Below, piece after piece: positions 36,864 through 47,005 of a stretch of 64,000 nucleotides of DNA; position 1 is the stretch's first letter, and each line of letters begins with the position of its first letter. This stretch comes from Lysobacter soli (GTDB taxonomy: Bacteria > Pseudomonadota > Gammaproteobacteria > Xanthomonadales > Xanthomonadaceae), in NCBI RefSeq assembly GCF_003382285.1, contig NZ_QTJR01000001.1, forward strand, positions 620,001 to 684,000, read 5' to 3'. The notes under the pieces are model-generated. The model saw only the letters and a program-made list of their open reading frames with translations. It did no database searches and was not told where the DNA came from. The position numbers and the translations under genes were made by a program.

Positions 36864-36910
36864 CTATCCACATCGCCTGTGGACAAGCCTGCGGACAGCG
36901 ATGTGGGCAG
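36864..36910. repeat. DnaA-box-like core 1
   Basis: CTATCCACA (36864-36872) is followed after 5 bp by TGTGGACAA (36878-36886), and then at 12-bp steps by TGCGGACAG (36890-36898) and TGTGGGCAG (36902-36910). The first two are single mismatches to the DnaA box and its complement. Confidence 0.75.
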
Positions 36911-37046
36911 TGGCCGCATACGTCGCAACCACGGGCCTCACCGCAAGCCTGGCCAAAAAATCACCACATATTCTGCTTGACGGATGCGGCGGTTTCGGCA
37001 TCGCGGACATGCATGACGACGACGCGCTGCGACGCGACGAACGCGG

Positions 37047-37093
37047 CTATCCACACCGCCTGTGGACAAGCCTGCGGACAGCGATGTGGATTC
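37047..37093. repeat. DnaA-box-like core 2
   Basis: It has the same layout as core 1: CTATCCACA (37047-37055), TGTGGACAA (37061-37069), TGCGGACAG (37073-37081) and TGTGGATTC (37085-37093). It lies 183 bp from core 1. A perfect CCTTGCG/CGCAAGG stem follows at 37105-37128. Confidence 0.75.
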
Positions 37094-37218
37094 CATGCTG
37101 CACGCCTTGCGCTGCAAGCGTCGCAAGGAGTTTGGACAGAAACTGGCCACAAAAAACGTTTGACTTGCGGCGTCGATTACGCATTGCGTTCGTGCGCTTC
37201 TGGCCGTGATCAGCGCGG

Positions 37219-37265
37219 CTATCCACACAGCTTGTGGACAAGCCTGCGGACAGCGATGTGGGGAT
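37219..37265. repeat. DnaA-box-like core 3
   Basis: The same layout recurs: CTATCCACA (37219-37227), TGTGGACAA (37233-37241), TGCGGACAG (37245-37253) and TGTGGGGAT (37257-37265). It lies 172 bp from core 2. The downstream flank carries a perfect palindrome, TGGTCAG-AAA-CTGACCA, at 37305-37321. Confidence 0.75.
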
Positions 37266-37367
37266 CGTGCCGAACGCCTTGCCACACAAGCTTCGCAGCA
37301 AGTTTGGTCAGAAACTGACCACTGAAATCAGTTGACGTACAAGTCGATTTCGGCGTGTACACGTGCG

Positions 37368-37414
37368 CTATCCACACGGCCTGTGGACAAGCACGCGGAC
37401 AACGTTGTGCGCAT
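37368..37414. repeat. DnaA-box-like core 4
   Basis: CTATCCACA (37368-37376), TGTGGACAA (37382-37390), CGCGGACAA (37394-37402) and TGTGCGCAT (37406-37414), 149 bp from core 3. The two outer right-hand boxes are more diverged, and the repeat ends in folP-proximal sequence soon after. Confidence 0.72.
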
Positions 37415-37478
37415 CGCGCTGCAAGCCTTGTGCAGCAAGGCGCCGCGGGGATTGATCAAAATATCGCCAGGCGATGCG

Positions 37479-38378
37479 TCATTCCTCGTCGGGCCACTTC
37501 GGCATCGACGGCGCGCTTTTCGCCCGCGGCATCGCCTGCGAGGCGACGGCGTTCCACACCTTCAGTGCATCCACGGTGGCGGCGACGTCATGCACGCGCA
37601 GCAGCTTCGCGCCACGCTGCGCGGCGATGAGGTGCGCGGCCACGGAGCCGGACGCGCGTTCGCGCGGTGCATCGCGGCCGGTGATCTCGCCGATGGTGCG
37701 CTTGCGCGAGAGTCCGGCGAGCAGCGGAACACCCAGTTCGGCAAGGCGTTCGAGTTGCGCGAGCAAGGCGAGGTTGTGCTGCGTGTTCTTACCGAAACCG
37801 AAACCGGGATCGACCACGATCTTCTTCTTCGCGATGCCAGCCATCTCCGCGGCGAAGATCCGTTCGGCGAGGAAGCGGTGAACATCGGCGACCACATCGT
37901 CGTAATGCGGCGCGTCCTGCATCGAACGCGGCTCGCCCTGCATGTGCATGAGCACTACGGGCACGCCGAGTTCGGCGGCGGCATCGAGCGCACCTTCGCG
38001 ACGCAGCGCGTAGACATCGTTGATCATGCCCGCGCCGGCCTGCACGGCCGCGCGCATGACCTCGGGCTTGGAGGTGTCGATGCTGATCGGCAGCGAGGTC
38101 TCGCGCGCGAGGCGTTCGATCACGGGAATCGTGCGGCGCAGTTCTTCCTCGACCGACACGTCGGCCGCGCCGGGCCGCGTGGATTCGCCGCCGATGTCGA
38201 GCACGTCGGCGCCCTCCTCCGCCAGCGCCAGCCCGTGCGCGACGGCGGCATCGAGCGTGTCGTACGCGCCACCGTCGGAAAACGAATCCGGCGTGACGTT
38301 GACGATGCCCATCACGCGCGGGCGATCGAGCGCGAGCGGACGGCCGTTGCAGTCGAGGATGGGCGTGATGTCGAACAT
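37479..38378 (-). CDS. folP: Dihydropteroate synthase
   Basis: The start is the ATG at 38378 (299 residues, MFDITPILDCNGR). It has both DHPS signatures, GIVNVTPDSFSDGG and DIGGESTRPGA, with SIDTSKP, VVLMHMQGEP, VDPGFGFGK and the C-terminal RVHDV. It condenses p-aminobenzoate with the pterin diphosphate in folate synthesis and is the sulfonamide target. It lies downstream of ftsH on the same strand, but a terminator hairpin intervenes, so it probably has its own promoter. Confidence 0.97.
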   Translation of the reverse strand: MFDITPILDCNGRPLALDRPRVMGIVNVTPDSFSDGGAYDTLDAAVAHGLALAEEGADVLDIGGESTRPGAADVSVEEELRRTIPVIERLARETSLPISIDTSKPEVMRAAVQAGAGMINDVYALRREGALDAAAELGVPVVLMHMQGEPRSMQDAPHYDDVVADVHRFLAERIFAAEMAGIAKKKIVVDPGFGFGKNTQHNLALLAQLERLAELGVPLLAGLSRKRTIGEITGRDAPRERASGSVAAHLIAAQRGAKLLRVHDVAATVDALKVWNAVASQAMPRAKSAPSMPKWPDEE

Positions 38379-38470
38379 GGCGGCGGCGATCGCGAGGGAA
38401 AGCGCGATCTTACGGCTTCGGTGCACGTCGGGATGACGGGAAAGCCAGACGTTCGACATCCGCGTCGCCA

Positions 38471-38501
38471 AAAGCAAAGAGCCGGCACTAGGCCGGCTCT
38501 T
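38471..38501 (-). terminator. Terminator after ftsH
   Basis: AAGAGCCGGC (38477-38486) pairs with GCCGGCTCTT (38492-38501). On the minus strand it is followed by TGCTTTT. It lies between ftsH and folP. Confidence 0.78.
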
Positions 38502-38527
38502 CGATGCAGCTCATGTAACGCGATCGA

Positions 38528-40429
<1,902 letters not shown>

Positions 40430-40502
40430 TCAGTTCCTACCTGGCGCCTGCGGCGCGTTGCAGCGGGGGCGGCGCCCATGCGCCGTGCAGCTCGATCAAA
40501 CC

Positions 40503-41150
40503 TTACTTCATTACCGCGCGCTTGCCCTGTGCCAGCGCGTAGACCTCCGGCGACCGCTTGCGCGAGGCCTCCGGCTTGCGGATCACGACCCGGTCGTAGC
40601 GCCGGCGCAGCTCCTTCACGTACTCGTCGAAGCCGACCCCCTGGAACAACTTGATCAGGAAGTTGCCCCCGGTGCGCAGGTGCCGGTCGGCGAAGTCCAT
40701 CGCCAGCTCCGACAGATACATCGCCCGGGGCATGTCGACCGCGTCCACGCCACTCTTATTGGGGGCCATGTCGGACAGGACAAGGTCCACCGGCTGGCCG
40801 TTCAGGGCGCCCACCAGCTGGGATAGGACCGCATCCTCCCTGAAATCGCCATGAAGGAATTCGACGCCCGCCAGCGACGGCATCTCCAGGATGTCCAGGG
40901 CGATCACGCGGCCCGGGCGGGCCGCATCGAGGCGGTCGAGCTCCTGCCGGACCCACTGGGACCAGCCGCCCGGAGCGGCGCCCAGATCGACCACCACCAT
41001 GCCCGGCTTGAGCAGCCGGTCGCGTTCGACCAGTTCCTCCAGCTTGTAGGCCGCGCGCGAGCGCAGGCCTTCGGCCTTGGCCTTCTTCACGAAGGGGTCG
41101 GAAAAGTGTTCTTTCAGCCAGCGCTGGCTGGACTTGCTGCGGCTCGCCAT
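40503..41150 (-). CDS. rlmE: 23S rRNA (uridine-2'-O) methyltransferase RlmE
   Basis: The start is the ATG at 41150 (215 residues). Family features are [20 protein letters not shown], the Lys of RSRAAYKL, motif [15 protein letters not shown], the DMAPNKSG catalytic Asp, and the NFLIKLFQG and [14 protein letters not shown] segments, which complete the K-D-K-E tetrad. It methylates U2552 in the A loop of 23S rRNA at a late step of 50S assembly. It is 73 bp upstream of ftsH and divergent from the YhbY gene, the standard gammaproteobacterial arrangement. Confidence 0.97.
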   Translation of the reverse strand: MASRSKSSQRWLKEHFSDPFVKKAKAEGLRSRAAYKLEELVERDRLLKPGMVVVDLGAAPGGWSQWVRQELDRLDAARPGRVIALDILEMPSLAGVEFLHGDFREDAVLSQLVGALNGQPVDLVLSDMAPNKSGVDAVDMPRAMYLSELAMDFADRHLRTGGNFLIKLFQGVGFDEYVKELRRRYDRVVIRKPEASRKRSPEVYALAQGKRAVMK

Positions 41151-41223
41151 CGGCGCGGCGTCGGGGTGAGCGTGGGGGCGGTCATGATACCCTGCGCGCC
41201 CCCCAGAGGTTTTCCGACTCCCG

Positions 41224-41529
41224 ATGCAGACCGTCCTGACCGCCGCCCAGACCCGCTTCCTGCGCGGCCAGGCCCACGATCTCAAGGCGATGCTGCAGGT
41301 CGGCGGCAAGGGCATCACTGACTCGCTGGTGGCCGAGATCGACCTCGCCCTGGAGCACCACGAGCTGATCAAGGTGAAGGTCGGCGCGGAAGACCGCGAG
41401 GCCCGCGACGCGATGATCGACGAGATCGCCCAGCGCACCGGCGCCGCGCTGGTCCAGCGGATCGGCCACACGGCCGTGCTGTACCGCCCGAGCAAGGACC
41501 GCCGCCAGATCGTCCTGCCGCGCGCCTGA
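41224..41529 (+). CDS. yhbY: YhbY / CRM-domain RNA-binding protein
   Basis: The 101-residue protein is a single CRS1-YhbY domain: [20 protein letters not shown] (with the GxxG-type loop GGKG), an ELIKVKVG strand, and [13 protein letters not shown] near the end. YhbY binds pre-50S ribosomal particles. It is divergent from rlmE, another 50S maturation gene, across 73 bp, a pairing conserved in gammaproteobacteria. Confidence 0.95.
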   Translation: MQTVLTAAQTRFLRGQAHDLKAMLQVGGKGITDSLVAEIDLALEHHELIKVKVGAEDREARDAMIDEIAQRTGAALVQRIGHTAVLYRPSKDRRQIVLPRA

Positions 41530-41592
41530 CGTCCGCGCGGACCGGCGCGAAGACGGGGTTTCGTCCCGCTTCCCCGCCCCCACTTCGTCCCC

Positions 41593-41967
41593 ATGCAGCT
41601 CAATCTCGAACACCCGGATCACGAGTTCCTCCTGCGCGCAGCCGATGGCGAGTCCGTGCGGGTGAACGAACGCCGCCTGACGGCCAGTTTCGTGCTCTCG
41701 CCCGACCGCCTCGTCGAGGGCTGGCCCGTTGGTGATGTCAAGGCGATGGCGCCGCAGGACCTCGACGCCGTCCTGGCGCTGGAGCCGGAAGTGATCCTCC
41801 TCGGCAGCGGCGCCACGCAGGTGTTCCCGCCGGCCGCCGTGCTCGCCCATTGCCTGCGCCGCGGCGTTGGCATGGAAACGATGACCAACGCCGCCGCCGC
41901 GCGAACGTTCAACGTGCTGGCCGGTGAAGGCCGCCGCGTGGTCGTGGCATTCGTCCTTCCCGGCTAG
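41593..41967 (+). CDS. Mth938-like domain protein (DUF498)
   Basis: The 124-residue protein matches the Mth938/NDUFAF3-like fold: [56 protein letters not shown] and [11 protein letters not shown]. It is cytoplasmic, and the bacterial role is not established; the eukaryotic relative NDUFAF3 helps assemble complex I. It follows yhbY by 63 bp. Its last bases overlap the stop of the convergent exonuclease-family gene. Confidence 0.92.
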   Translation: MQLNLEHPDHEFLLRAADGESVRVNERRLTASFVLSPDRLVEGWPVGDVKAMAPQDLDAVLALEPEVILLGSGATQVFPPAAVLAHCLRRGVGMETMTNAAAARTFNVLAGEGRRVVVAFVLPG

Positions 41968-42812
41968 CGCCTGTCTTCGTGCGGCGCGAACGGCACCCGC
42001 ACCCACACGCCGTAGTGATCCGACGCCCAGCGCCCCTCCGCGTCGGGCGTGTCGAGGATGCGCCGCGCCTCCGGCATCCCGAAGCTGCCTTGTTCCGCGT
42101 ACACGCGATCGATGCGCGCCGGTGGATTGAAACGCGGATTGAGCGTCGCATGCGCGAGGCCGTCGACCGCTACGCCTGCATGCGCGAGCGCGTATGCGTC
42201 GACGAAAGCCGCGCGCAGCGGCGTCAGCTCCGCGGCATCCGCCGTGACGTTGAAATCGCCGCCGATCACGACCGGCGCAGCGCCGCGCGTGGCATCGACG
42301 AAGGACAGCAGGTCCGCGACCTGCCGCGCGCGCGTGGCGCCGCTTCGATCCTCGAAATCCAGGTGCACCACGTAGAGATTCACCGCGCGTCCGCGCACCG
42401 TCGTGCGCACCCAGCCGGCGATGCGATAGGCGTTATCCGGCTGCAGGCGACGGAAGCCGCGCGAGGTGGCGGGTTCGCGCGTGAGGATCGCATTGCCGTA
42501 GCGACGCGAACGATCGACCGGATCGACCGAGACGAAGAAGGCGTGATAGCCAAGCCGCTGCGCGAGCGCGATCGCCTGGTTCGGCAGCGTTTCGTCCTGC
42601 AGCACTTCCTGCAGCAGGATCGCGTCGGGCGAGAGGCGGCGCAGTTCCGCTTCGATCATCGTGGCGCGATGCGGCCAGCCCTCGCGATCGTGCCAGAGGT
42701 TGAGGGTGACGATGTCCAGCGTGGGCGCGTCGTCACGCATCGTCGCCATCGATGCGCAGCCGGCGAGTATGGCCAGCATCATCGCCATTGCCCAAAACGA
42801 CAGGCGCCGCAC
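41964..42812 (-). CDS. Endonuclease/exonuclease/phosphatase family lipoprotein
   Basis: I chose the GTG at 42812 (282 residues), because it gives an arginine-containing n-region and a complete lipoprotein signal ending in the lipobox LAGC; ATG at 42788 would remove the basic part. The mature protein has the EEP fold motifs IVTLNLWHD, LLQEVLQDE, NAILTREP, VHLDF, GGDFNVTADA and SDHYGVWV. Members hydrolyse phosphodiester or phosphomonoester bonds in nucleic acids or lipids; the substrate is unknown. It is 47 bp downstream of nlpD, in the position that rpoS occupies in many gammaproteobacteria. Confidence 0.88.
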   Translation of the reverse strand: MRRLSFWAMAMMLAILAGCASMATMRDDAPTLDIVTLNLWHDREGWPHRATMIEAELRRLSPDAILLQEVLQDETLPNQAIALAQRLGYHAFFVSVDPVDRSRRYGNAILTREPATSRGFRRLQPDNAYRIAGWVRTTVRGRAVNLYVVHLDFEDRSGATRARQVADLLSFVDATRGAAPVVIGGDFNVTADAAELTPLRAAFVDAYALAHAGVAVDGLAHATLNPRFNPPARIDRVYAEQGSFGMPEARRILDTPDAEGRWASDHYGVWVRVPFAPHEDRR

Positions 42813-42859
42813 GAAGTCCGCACGGCGGCCACTGCGTCCGCATTGCGCGGACGCGATGT

Positions 42860-43639
42860 TCACCGCTTCGGAAGGTAGATCAGCGGATCGACGGGTTTGC
42901 CGTTGTAGCGCACTTCGAAGTGCAGCATCTCGCGCGGCGCGCCGCTGCGGCCCATCTCGGCGATCTGTTGTCCCGAGCGCACCAGCTGGCCTTCGTTCAC
43001 CAGCCGGTTGCGGTTGTGGCCGTACGCGGAGAGCCACTGCTCGTTGTGCTTGATGATGATCAACTCGCCGTAGCCGACCAGGCCGGAACCGGAATACACC
43101 ACGACGCCATCCGCCGCCGCGCGCACGGGCGCACCGCTGGCGCCCGCGATGTCGACGCCCTGCTTGGTCGGTTCGCCTGCGACGTAACGGCCGATGAGTT
43201 CACCGTCGGCCGGCCAGCGCCACTTGATGTCGCTTGCGGCCGGCGCGGCGGGCTTCGGCGCGGGCGCGGCCGGTGTCGTTGCAGCGGGCTTCGTCGTCGT
43301 GGTCGTGGCAGACGGACGCGTCGCGGCCGTGCTGCCACCCTTCCCCGCCGGATACAGGCGCAGCTTCTGGCCGGGGTAGATGGTGTACGGCGGAGCGATG
43401 CCGTTCCATGCCGCCAGGTCCTGCTGGCGCACGCCGTTGCGCGAGGCGATCGAGAAGAGCGTGTCGCCCCGACGCACCGTGGTGGTCACGCCGGGCCGCG
43501 GCTTGGAGGGCGCTTCCGAGGAGGCGCCCGGTTCGCGATAGACCTTCGTGGTCCAGCAACCGCCGAGCAGCGCGGCGAACGCCACGAGCGAGGCGGCAGC
43601 GAGAGATCGGACGGCAACGTTTCGCGATGTTCCGGTCAT
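42860..43639 (-). CDS. nlpD: NlpD-like amidase activator lipoprotein (LysM plus degenerate LytM)
   Basis: The start is the ATG at 43639 (259 residues), with GAGGAA just before it. It has a lipoprotein signal with lipobox LGGC, a LysM domain (TVRRGDTLFSIASRNGV to YTIYPGQKLRLYP), a Thr/Pro/Ala linker and a LytM domain. In the first metal-binding motif the His of HxGxD is absent (KQGVDIAG), as in E. coli NlpD. The later YGELIIIKHNEQWLSAYGHN and LHFEVRYNG segments also follow NlpD closely. It should activate a periplasmic amidase (AmiC type) for daughter-cell separation. It lies after surE-pcm-YqaA, the conserved order. Confidence 0.93.
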   Translation of the reverse strand: MTGTSRNVAVRSLAAASLVAFAALLGGCWTTKVYREPGASSEAPSKPRPGVTTTVRRGDTLFSIASRNGVRQQDLAAWNGIAPPYTIYPGQKLRLYPAGKGGSTAATRPSATTTTTKPAATTPAAPAPKPAAPAASDIKWRWPADGELIGRYVAGEPTKQGVDIAGASGAPVRAAADGVVVYSGSGLVGYGELIIIKHNEQWLSAYGHNRNRLVNEGQLVRSGQQIAEMGRSGAPREMLHFEVRYNGKPVDPLIYLPKR

Positions 43640-43647
43640 GCTTCCTC

Positions 43648-44262
43648 TCATCCCAACTGCGTCTTCCAGACCAGCCAGCCGATCGCCGCAATCAGCAACA
43701 CCAGCGCGATCCAGCCGATCGGCTCGATGTACCTGCGCAACGCGGCTTCGGCGCGGACGCCGCCGATGCGGATCACCAGCGCGATCAGGTAGACGCGCTT
43801 GCCGCGCCCGATCAGCATGCTCAGTACGTACTGCGGCATGGGCACGCCGACGATACCCGAGGCCCATGTGAAGACCTTCATCGGGATCGGCGCGAAGCCG
43901 CCCAGCACGAGCAGCCAGAACACCGCCCATGGCGACTCGGCCATCTTGGCCTGCACCGTCGCGATGCCCGACTCGATGCCGCCCAGCATGCCCATCGCGG
44001 CGAACAGCGGCTTGACCGCCTCGAAGGCGTAATGCCCCAGTGCGTAGCCGACCAGCGCGCCCACCATCGAACCGGCCAGGCTGATCGTCGCGAACCAGAA
44101 TCCGCGCCGCGGCTGCGCGACGCACATCGGCGCCAGCATCACCTCGGGCATGATCGGGAAGATGATCGCCTCGATGAAACTCAGCCCGACCAGGTAGGCC
44201 GGTGCGTGGCGATGGCGGGCCCACACCAGCGCCCGTTCGTACAACGGTCCAAAAATCTTCAA
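43648..44262 (-). CDS. YqaA family membrane protein (DedA/SNARE-associated type)
   Basis: The 204-residue protein has four to five helices and the pattern of YqaA: LVGLSFIEAIIFPIMPEVML near the N-terminus, then SMVGALVGYALGHYAFE, GGFAPIPMKVFTWASGIVG and a C-terminal helix (WIALVLLIAAIGWLVW). DedA-superfamily proteins are linked to lipid flipping and membrane homeostasis. The gene lies between pcm and nlpD, 8 bp before nlpD; in xanthomonads this position is typical. Confidence 0.9.
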   Translation of the reverse strand: MKIFGPLYERALVWARHRHAPAYLVGLSFIEAIIFPIMPEVMLAPMCVAQPRRGFWFATISLAGSMVGALVGYALGHYAFEAVKPLFAAMGMLGGIESGIATVQAKMAESPWAVFWLLVLGGFAPIPMKVFTWASGIVGVPMPQYVLSMLIGRGKRVYLIALVIRIGGVRAEAALRRYIEPIGWIALVLLIAAIGWLVWKTQLG

Positions 44263-44344
44263 GCGGCGCCCCTGTGTTTCAGTGGTGTCGTCGGTCTGCG
44301 GTGGTCAGCGCGCTGCCGGTGCGGAGCACGGTGGATCGGGTGGG

Positions 44345-45022
44345 TCAGTCGACCATGCCCGACAGCAGCGGCACGAAGACTACCGGTGCGAGCGTCTGCT
44401 GGGTGACATTGCCGTCGGCATCCTTCGACAGCTTCAGCAGCGATTGGGATCCGGCCCCGCCGACGGGGGCGATCAGCGTGCCGTTGGCGGCCAGCTGCCC
44501 GGTCAGCGCATCGACCAGGGCCGGCGCGGCAGCGGTGACGATGATCGCGTCGAACGGGCCGTTCTCGGGCCACCCGATCCGGCCGTCGTCGTGCTTGCTG
44601 CGCACGTTCATGCCGAGTTGGCGGAAACGCTTGCGCGCGGTGCGCAGCAGTTCGCCGATGCGCTCGACGGTGTGGACTTCCAGCCCCAGCGCCGCGAGCA
44701 CCGCAGCCTGGTAGCCCGAACCCGTGCCGATCTCCAGCACCTTTTTCGGTTCGGACTCGAGCAGCGCCTCGGTCATCTTCGCGACCACCCACGGCTGCGA
44801 GATCGTCTGGCCGTGGCCGATCGGCAGCGCGGTGTCCTCATAGGCGCGCGTGGCGAGCGCCTCGTCGACGAACAGGTGGCGCGGCACAGTGCGGATGGCA
44901 TTGAGCACGCGTTCGTCGCGGATGCCGTTGTCGCGCAGGCGATCGACCAGGCGGTCGCGCACGCGCTGCGACGTCATGCCGGAACCGATCGCCTCCGGCT
45001 GCAGGCGCATGCGCAGCGTCAT
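44345..45022 (-). CDS. pcm: Protein-L-isoaspartate O-methyltransferase
   Basis: The start is the ATG at 45022 (225 residues). PCMT hallmarks are [39 protein letters not shown], motif [27 protein letters not shown] and [11 protein letters not shown]. It repairs isoaspartyl residues in aged proteins using S-adenosylmethionine. Its start overlaps the surE stop by four bases (ATGA), so the two are coupled. Confidence 0.96.
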   Translation of the reverse strand: MTLRMRLQPEAIGSGMTSQRVRDRLVDRLRDNGIRDERVLNAIRTVPRHLFVDEALATRAYEDTALPIGHGQTISQPWVVAKMTEALLESEPKKVLEIGTGSGYQAAVLAALGLEVHTVERIGELLRTARKRFRQLGMNVRSKHDDGRIGWPENGPFDAIIVTAAAPALVDALTGQLAANGTLIAPVGGAGSQSLLKLSKDADGNVTQQTLAPVVFVPLLSGMVD

Positions 45023-45822
45023 GCCGCACGCTCCGGCTTGCGGGATGCCGGATGGCCGAGCGAGGTGGCCAGGCCGTCGACCCAGCTGGCGACCTGCTCG
45101 AGCGCGTGGTAACGCGTGAGGTCGACCTGGATCGGCGTGATTGAGATATGGCCGGTGCGAACGGCATGGAAATCCGTGCCGGGGCCGGCGTCCTGCTCGG
45201 CGCCGGCCGGGCCGATCCACCACCACTGGCGACCCCGCGGATCCTGCTGCGGGATGCACGCCTCGGCGCGATGACGGTTGCCCAGTCGCGTCACTTCGAA
45301 CCCGCGCACTTCATCCCACGGGATGTCCGGCACGTTCACGTTGAGGATCGTGTCGGCCGGCAGCGGGTCCACGCGCAGGCGGGCGATGATTTCCGCCGCC
45401 GCGCGCGCCGCGGTTTCGTAATGCTTGCCGGTGTGATCGACCGTCTGCAACGACATCGCCACCGCGGGCAGGCCGAGGAACCGGCCTTCCATCGCCGCGG
45501 CGACGGTGCCTGAATAGATGACGTCGTCGCCCAGGTTGGCGGTGTTGTTGATGCCGGAGACCACGATGTCGGGTTCGACCTCGAGCATGCCCGTGATGGC
45601 CACGTGCACGCAGTCGGTCGGCGTGCCGAACACGCGCCAGGTCGAACCGTCGAGTTGCTGGACGCGCACCGGCGCATCCAGGGTGAGCGAGTTGCTGGCA
45701 CCGGAGCGGTCCCGGTCGGGCGCCACCACCAGGACCTCGTGCCCCGCCGCGCGCAGGCCTTCGGCCAGGACGCGGATGCCGGGCGCGTCGACGCCGTCGT
45801 CGTTGCTCACCAGTACTCGCAT
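45019..45822 (-). CDS. surE: 5'/3'-nucleotidase SurE
   Basis: The start is the ATG at 45822 (267 residues), with GGGAG 3-7 nt upstream. It opens with the metal-binding [16 protein letters not shown] and has [41 protein letters not shown] and LNVNVP segments. SurE dephosphorylates nucleoside 5'- and 3'-monophosphates. It is followed by pcm with a 4-bp overlap. In E. coli truD sits directly upstream; here truD is 1.2 kb away across an Smr gene and a small lipoprotein gene. Confidence 0.97.
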   Translation of the reverse strand: MRVLVSNDDGVDAPGIRVLAEGLRAAGHEVLVVAPDRDRSGASNSLTLDAPVRVQQLDGSTWRVFGTPTDCVHVAITGMLEVEPDIVVSGINNTANLGDDVIYSGTVAAAMEGRFLGLPAVAMSLQTVDHTGKHYETAARAAAEIIARLRVDPLPADTILNVNVPDIPWDEVRGFEVTRLGNRHRAEACIPQQDPRGRQWWWIGPAGAEQDAGPGTDFHAVRTGHISITPIQVDLTRYHALEQVASWVDGLATSLGHPASRKPERAA

Positions 45823-46006
45823 GGACTCCCTTGTGTATTCGCTTGCAGACAACGCTTGCCGGAACCTGACGCCGGCGCGGAACAGGCCGCACCGCGTGAA
45901 GGGCCATGATAGCCGAAGCCGCCCGCGCGCCCGGCGACGGCGTGCACGTCCCGGCAACATCGCGTCAACGGTTTGCGGTATCGGCCCGCAACGCTAGGCT
46001 GATGGC

Positions 46007-46573
46007 ATGTCCGAACCACGCGACGATGACGAAGACGACGCCGAGCTGTTCCGCTCGGCGATCGGTCCGGTGCGGCCGATGCGCGAGACCGCGCCGCCGC
46101 CGTCCGCGCCCCGGCCGCGCCCGCGCGCGCGCATGGCCGAGCGGGACGAGGCACAGGCGCGCGAGCAGTTCCGTCATGCGCTAGAAGACAGCCTGCTGGA
46201 AGCCGGCGACGCGCTGAGTTACCGCCGCGACGAGGTGTCGCCGCGCCTGTTGCAGAAACTCAAGCGCGGCGAGATCTCGGTGCAGGAGGAACTCGACCTG
46301 CATGGCGCCGACACGCGCGAGGCCGAACAGCTGGTGCGCGCCTTCCTGCACGACGCCCGCCAGCACGGCGTGGGCTGCGTGCGGATCGTGCACGGAAAGG
46401 GATTGCACGGCGCCGCCACTATCGCCTCCGGCGGCCAGCCCGTGCTGAAGAACCTCGTGGACCGCATGCTGCGGCACCGCGCCGACGTTCTCGCGTTCCA
46501 CTCCGCGCCGCCGGCGCAGGGCGGCACCGGTGCGGTACTGGTGCTGCTCGCGCCCCGCCGTCTCCGTTCGTGA
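46007..46573 (+). CDS. Smr domain protein
   Basis: The 188-residue protein has an acidic and proline-rich N-terminal part, then a C-terminal Smr domain with LDLHGADTREAEQLVRAF, RIVHGKGLHG and VLAFHSAPPAQGGTGAVLVLL. It resembles the E. coli SmrA/SmrB group. SmrB-type proteins cut mRNA at collided ribosomes; SmrA has nicking activity. The DLHG and HGKG motifs are intact, so nuclease activity is plausible. It is divergent from surE across 184 bp. Confidence 0.92.
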   Translation: MSEPRDDDEDDAELFRSAIGPVRPMRETAPPPSAPRPRPRARMAERDEAQAREQFRHALEDSLLEAGDALSYRRDEVSPRLLQKLKRGEISVQEELDLHGADTREAEQLVRAFLHDARQHGVGCVRIVHGKGLHGAATIASGGQPVLKNLVDRMLRHRADVLAFHSAPPAQGGTGAVLVLLAPRRLRS

Positions 46574-46613
46574 CGATCCGCCCGGAACGGAATCCGGAGG
46601 GCGACGGGCAGGT

Positions 46614-46856
46614 TTACTTCGGTTCGCCAGTCGCCTGCGCGACCTGGTCGGCCGTCTTGTGCGGCACGTTCACCCAGACCACTTCCAGTCCGCGGCGACG
46701 CGCGATGCGCTCGACGTAGGCGACGTATTCGTCGTCGGCGTCGTTGAGCGAAGGCGCACGCGGTTCGGGCACATAGGTGGACCTGGATTCCATGCCGGCA
46801 CAGGCCGACAGTCCGACGAGCGACAGCAACACGGCCATGCGTAGCGATGCGTTCAT
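46614..46856 (-). CDS. Small lipoprotein of unknown function
   Basis: The 80-residue protein has a lipoprotein signal (MNASLRMAVLLSLVGLSAC, lipobox LSAC). A short acidic mature part of about 60 residues contains DDEYVAYVERIARRRGLEVVWVNVP, which may form a helix-strand unit. A GGAGAT site precedes the ATG. I do not recognise the family. The gene is convergent with the Smr gene and lies between it and truD. Confidence 0.78.
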   Translation of the reverse strand: MNASLRMAVLLSLVGLSACAGMESRSTYVPEPRAPSLNDADDEYVAYVERIARRRGLEVVWVNVPHKTADQVAQATGEPK

Positions 46857-47005
46857 GACGACATCTCCATGACGGTTCGCCGGGCCCCGTGGCGCGGCGG
46901 CAGCGCGTTGCGACGCTGCAATTCCGGTATACGCCGGCCGTCGGACGGAGCCAGTGCCGCCCGATCCTTTCCGACGAACGGTCGCGGATGCGGCGTGAAG
47001 CGTGC

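Larger units (their letters stand above)
36681..37478. other. 798-bp non-coding gap between folP and miaA holding a tandem DnaA-box-like repeat array
   Basis: No gene is supported here. The frames that stay open simply translate the DNA repeats (for example the recurring peptide YPHRLWTSLRTAMW). The region contains one degenerate and four well-conserved repeat units, annotated separately. Neighbouring intergenic gaps in this gene block are mostly under 150 bp, so the length is exceptional. Flanking promoters for miaA must lie in or beside the repeats. Confidence 0.8.

Noticed and set aside
36977-37318. Open frame whose peptide repeats GYPHRLWTSLRTAMW-like units, as a possible repeat protein
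   Set aside because: The repeats follow the DNA palindromes in several frames and on both strands equally, and there is no ribosome-binding site or consistent start. DNA-level repeats explain it better.
35293-37478. Chromosomal origin oriC proper
   Set aside because: dnaA, dnaN, gyrB, rpmH and other origin markers are all absent and no long AT-rich unwinding element is visible beside the boxes. An origin-like or DnaA-titrating role is kept only as a hypothesis.
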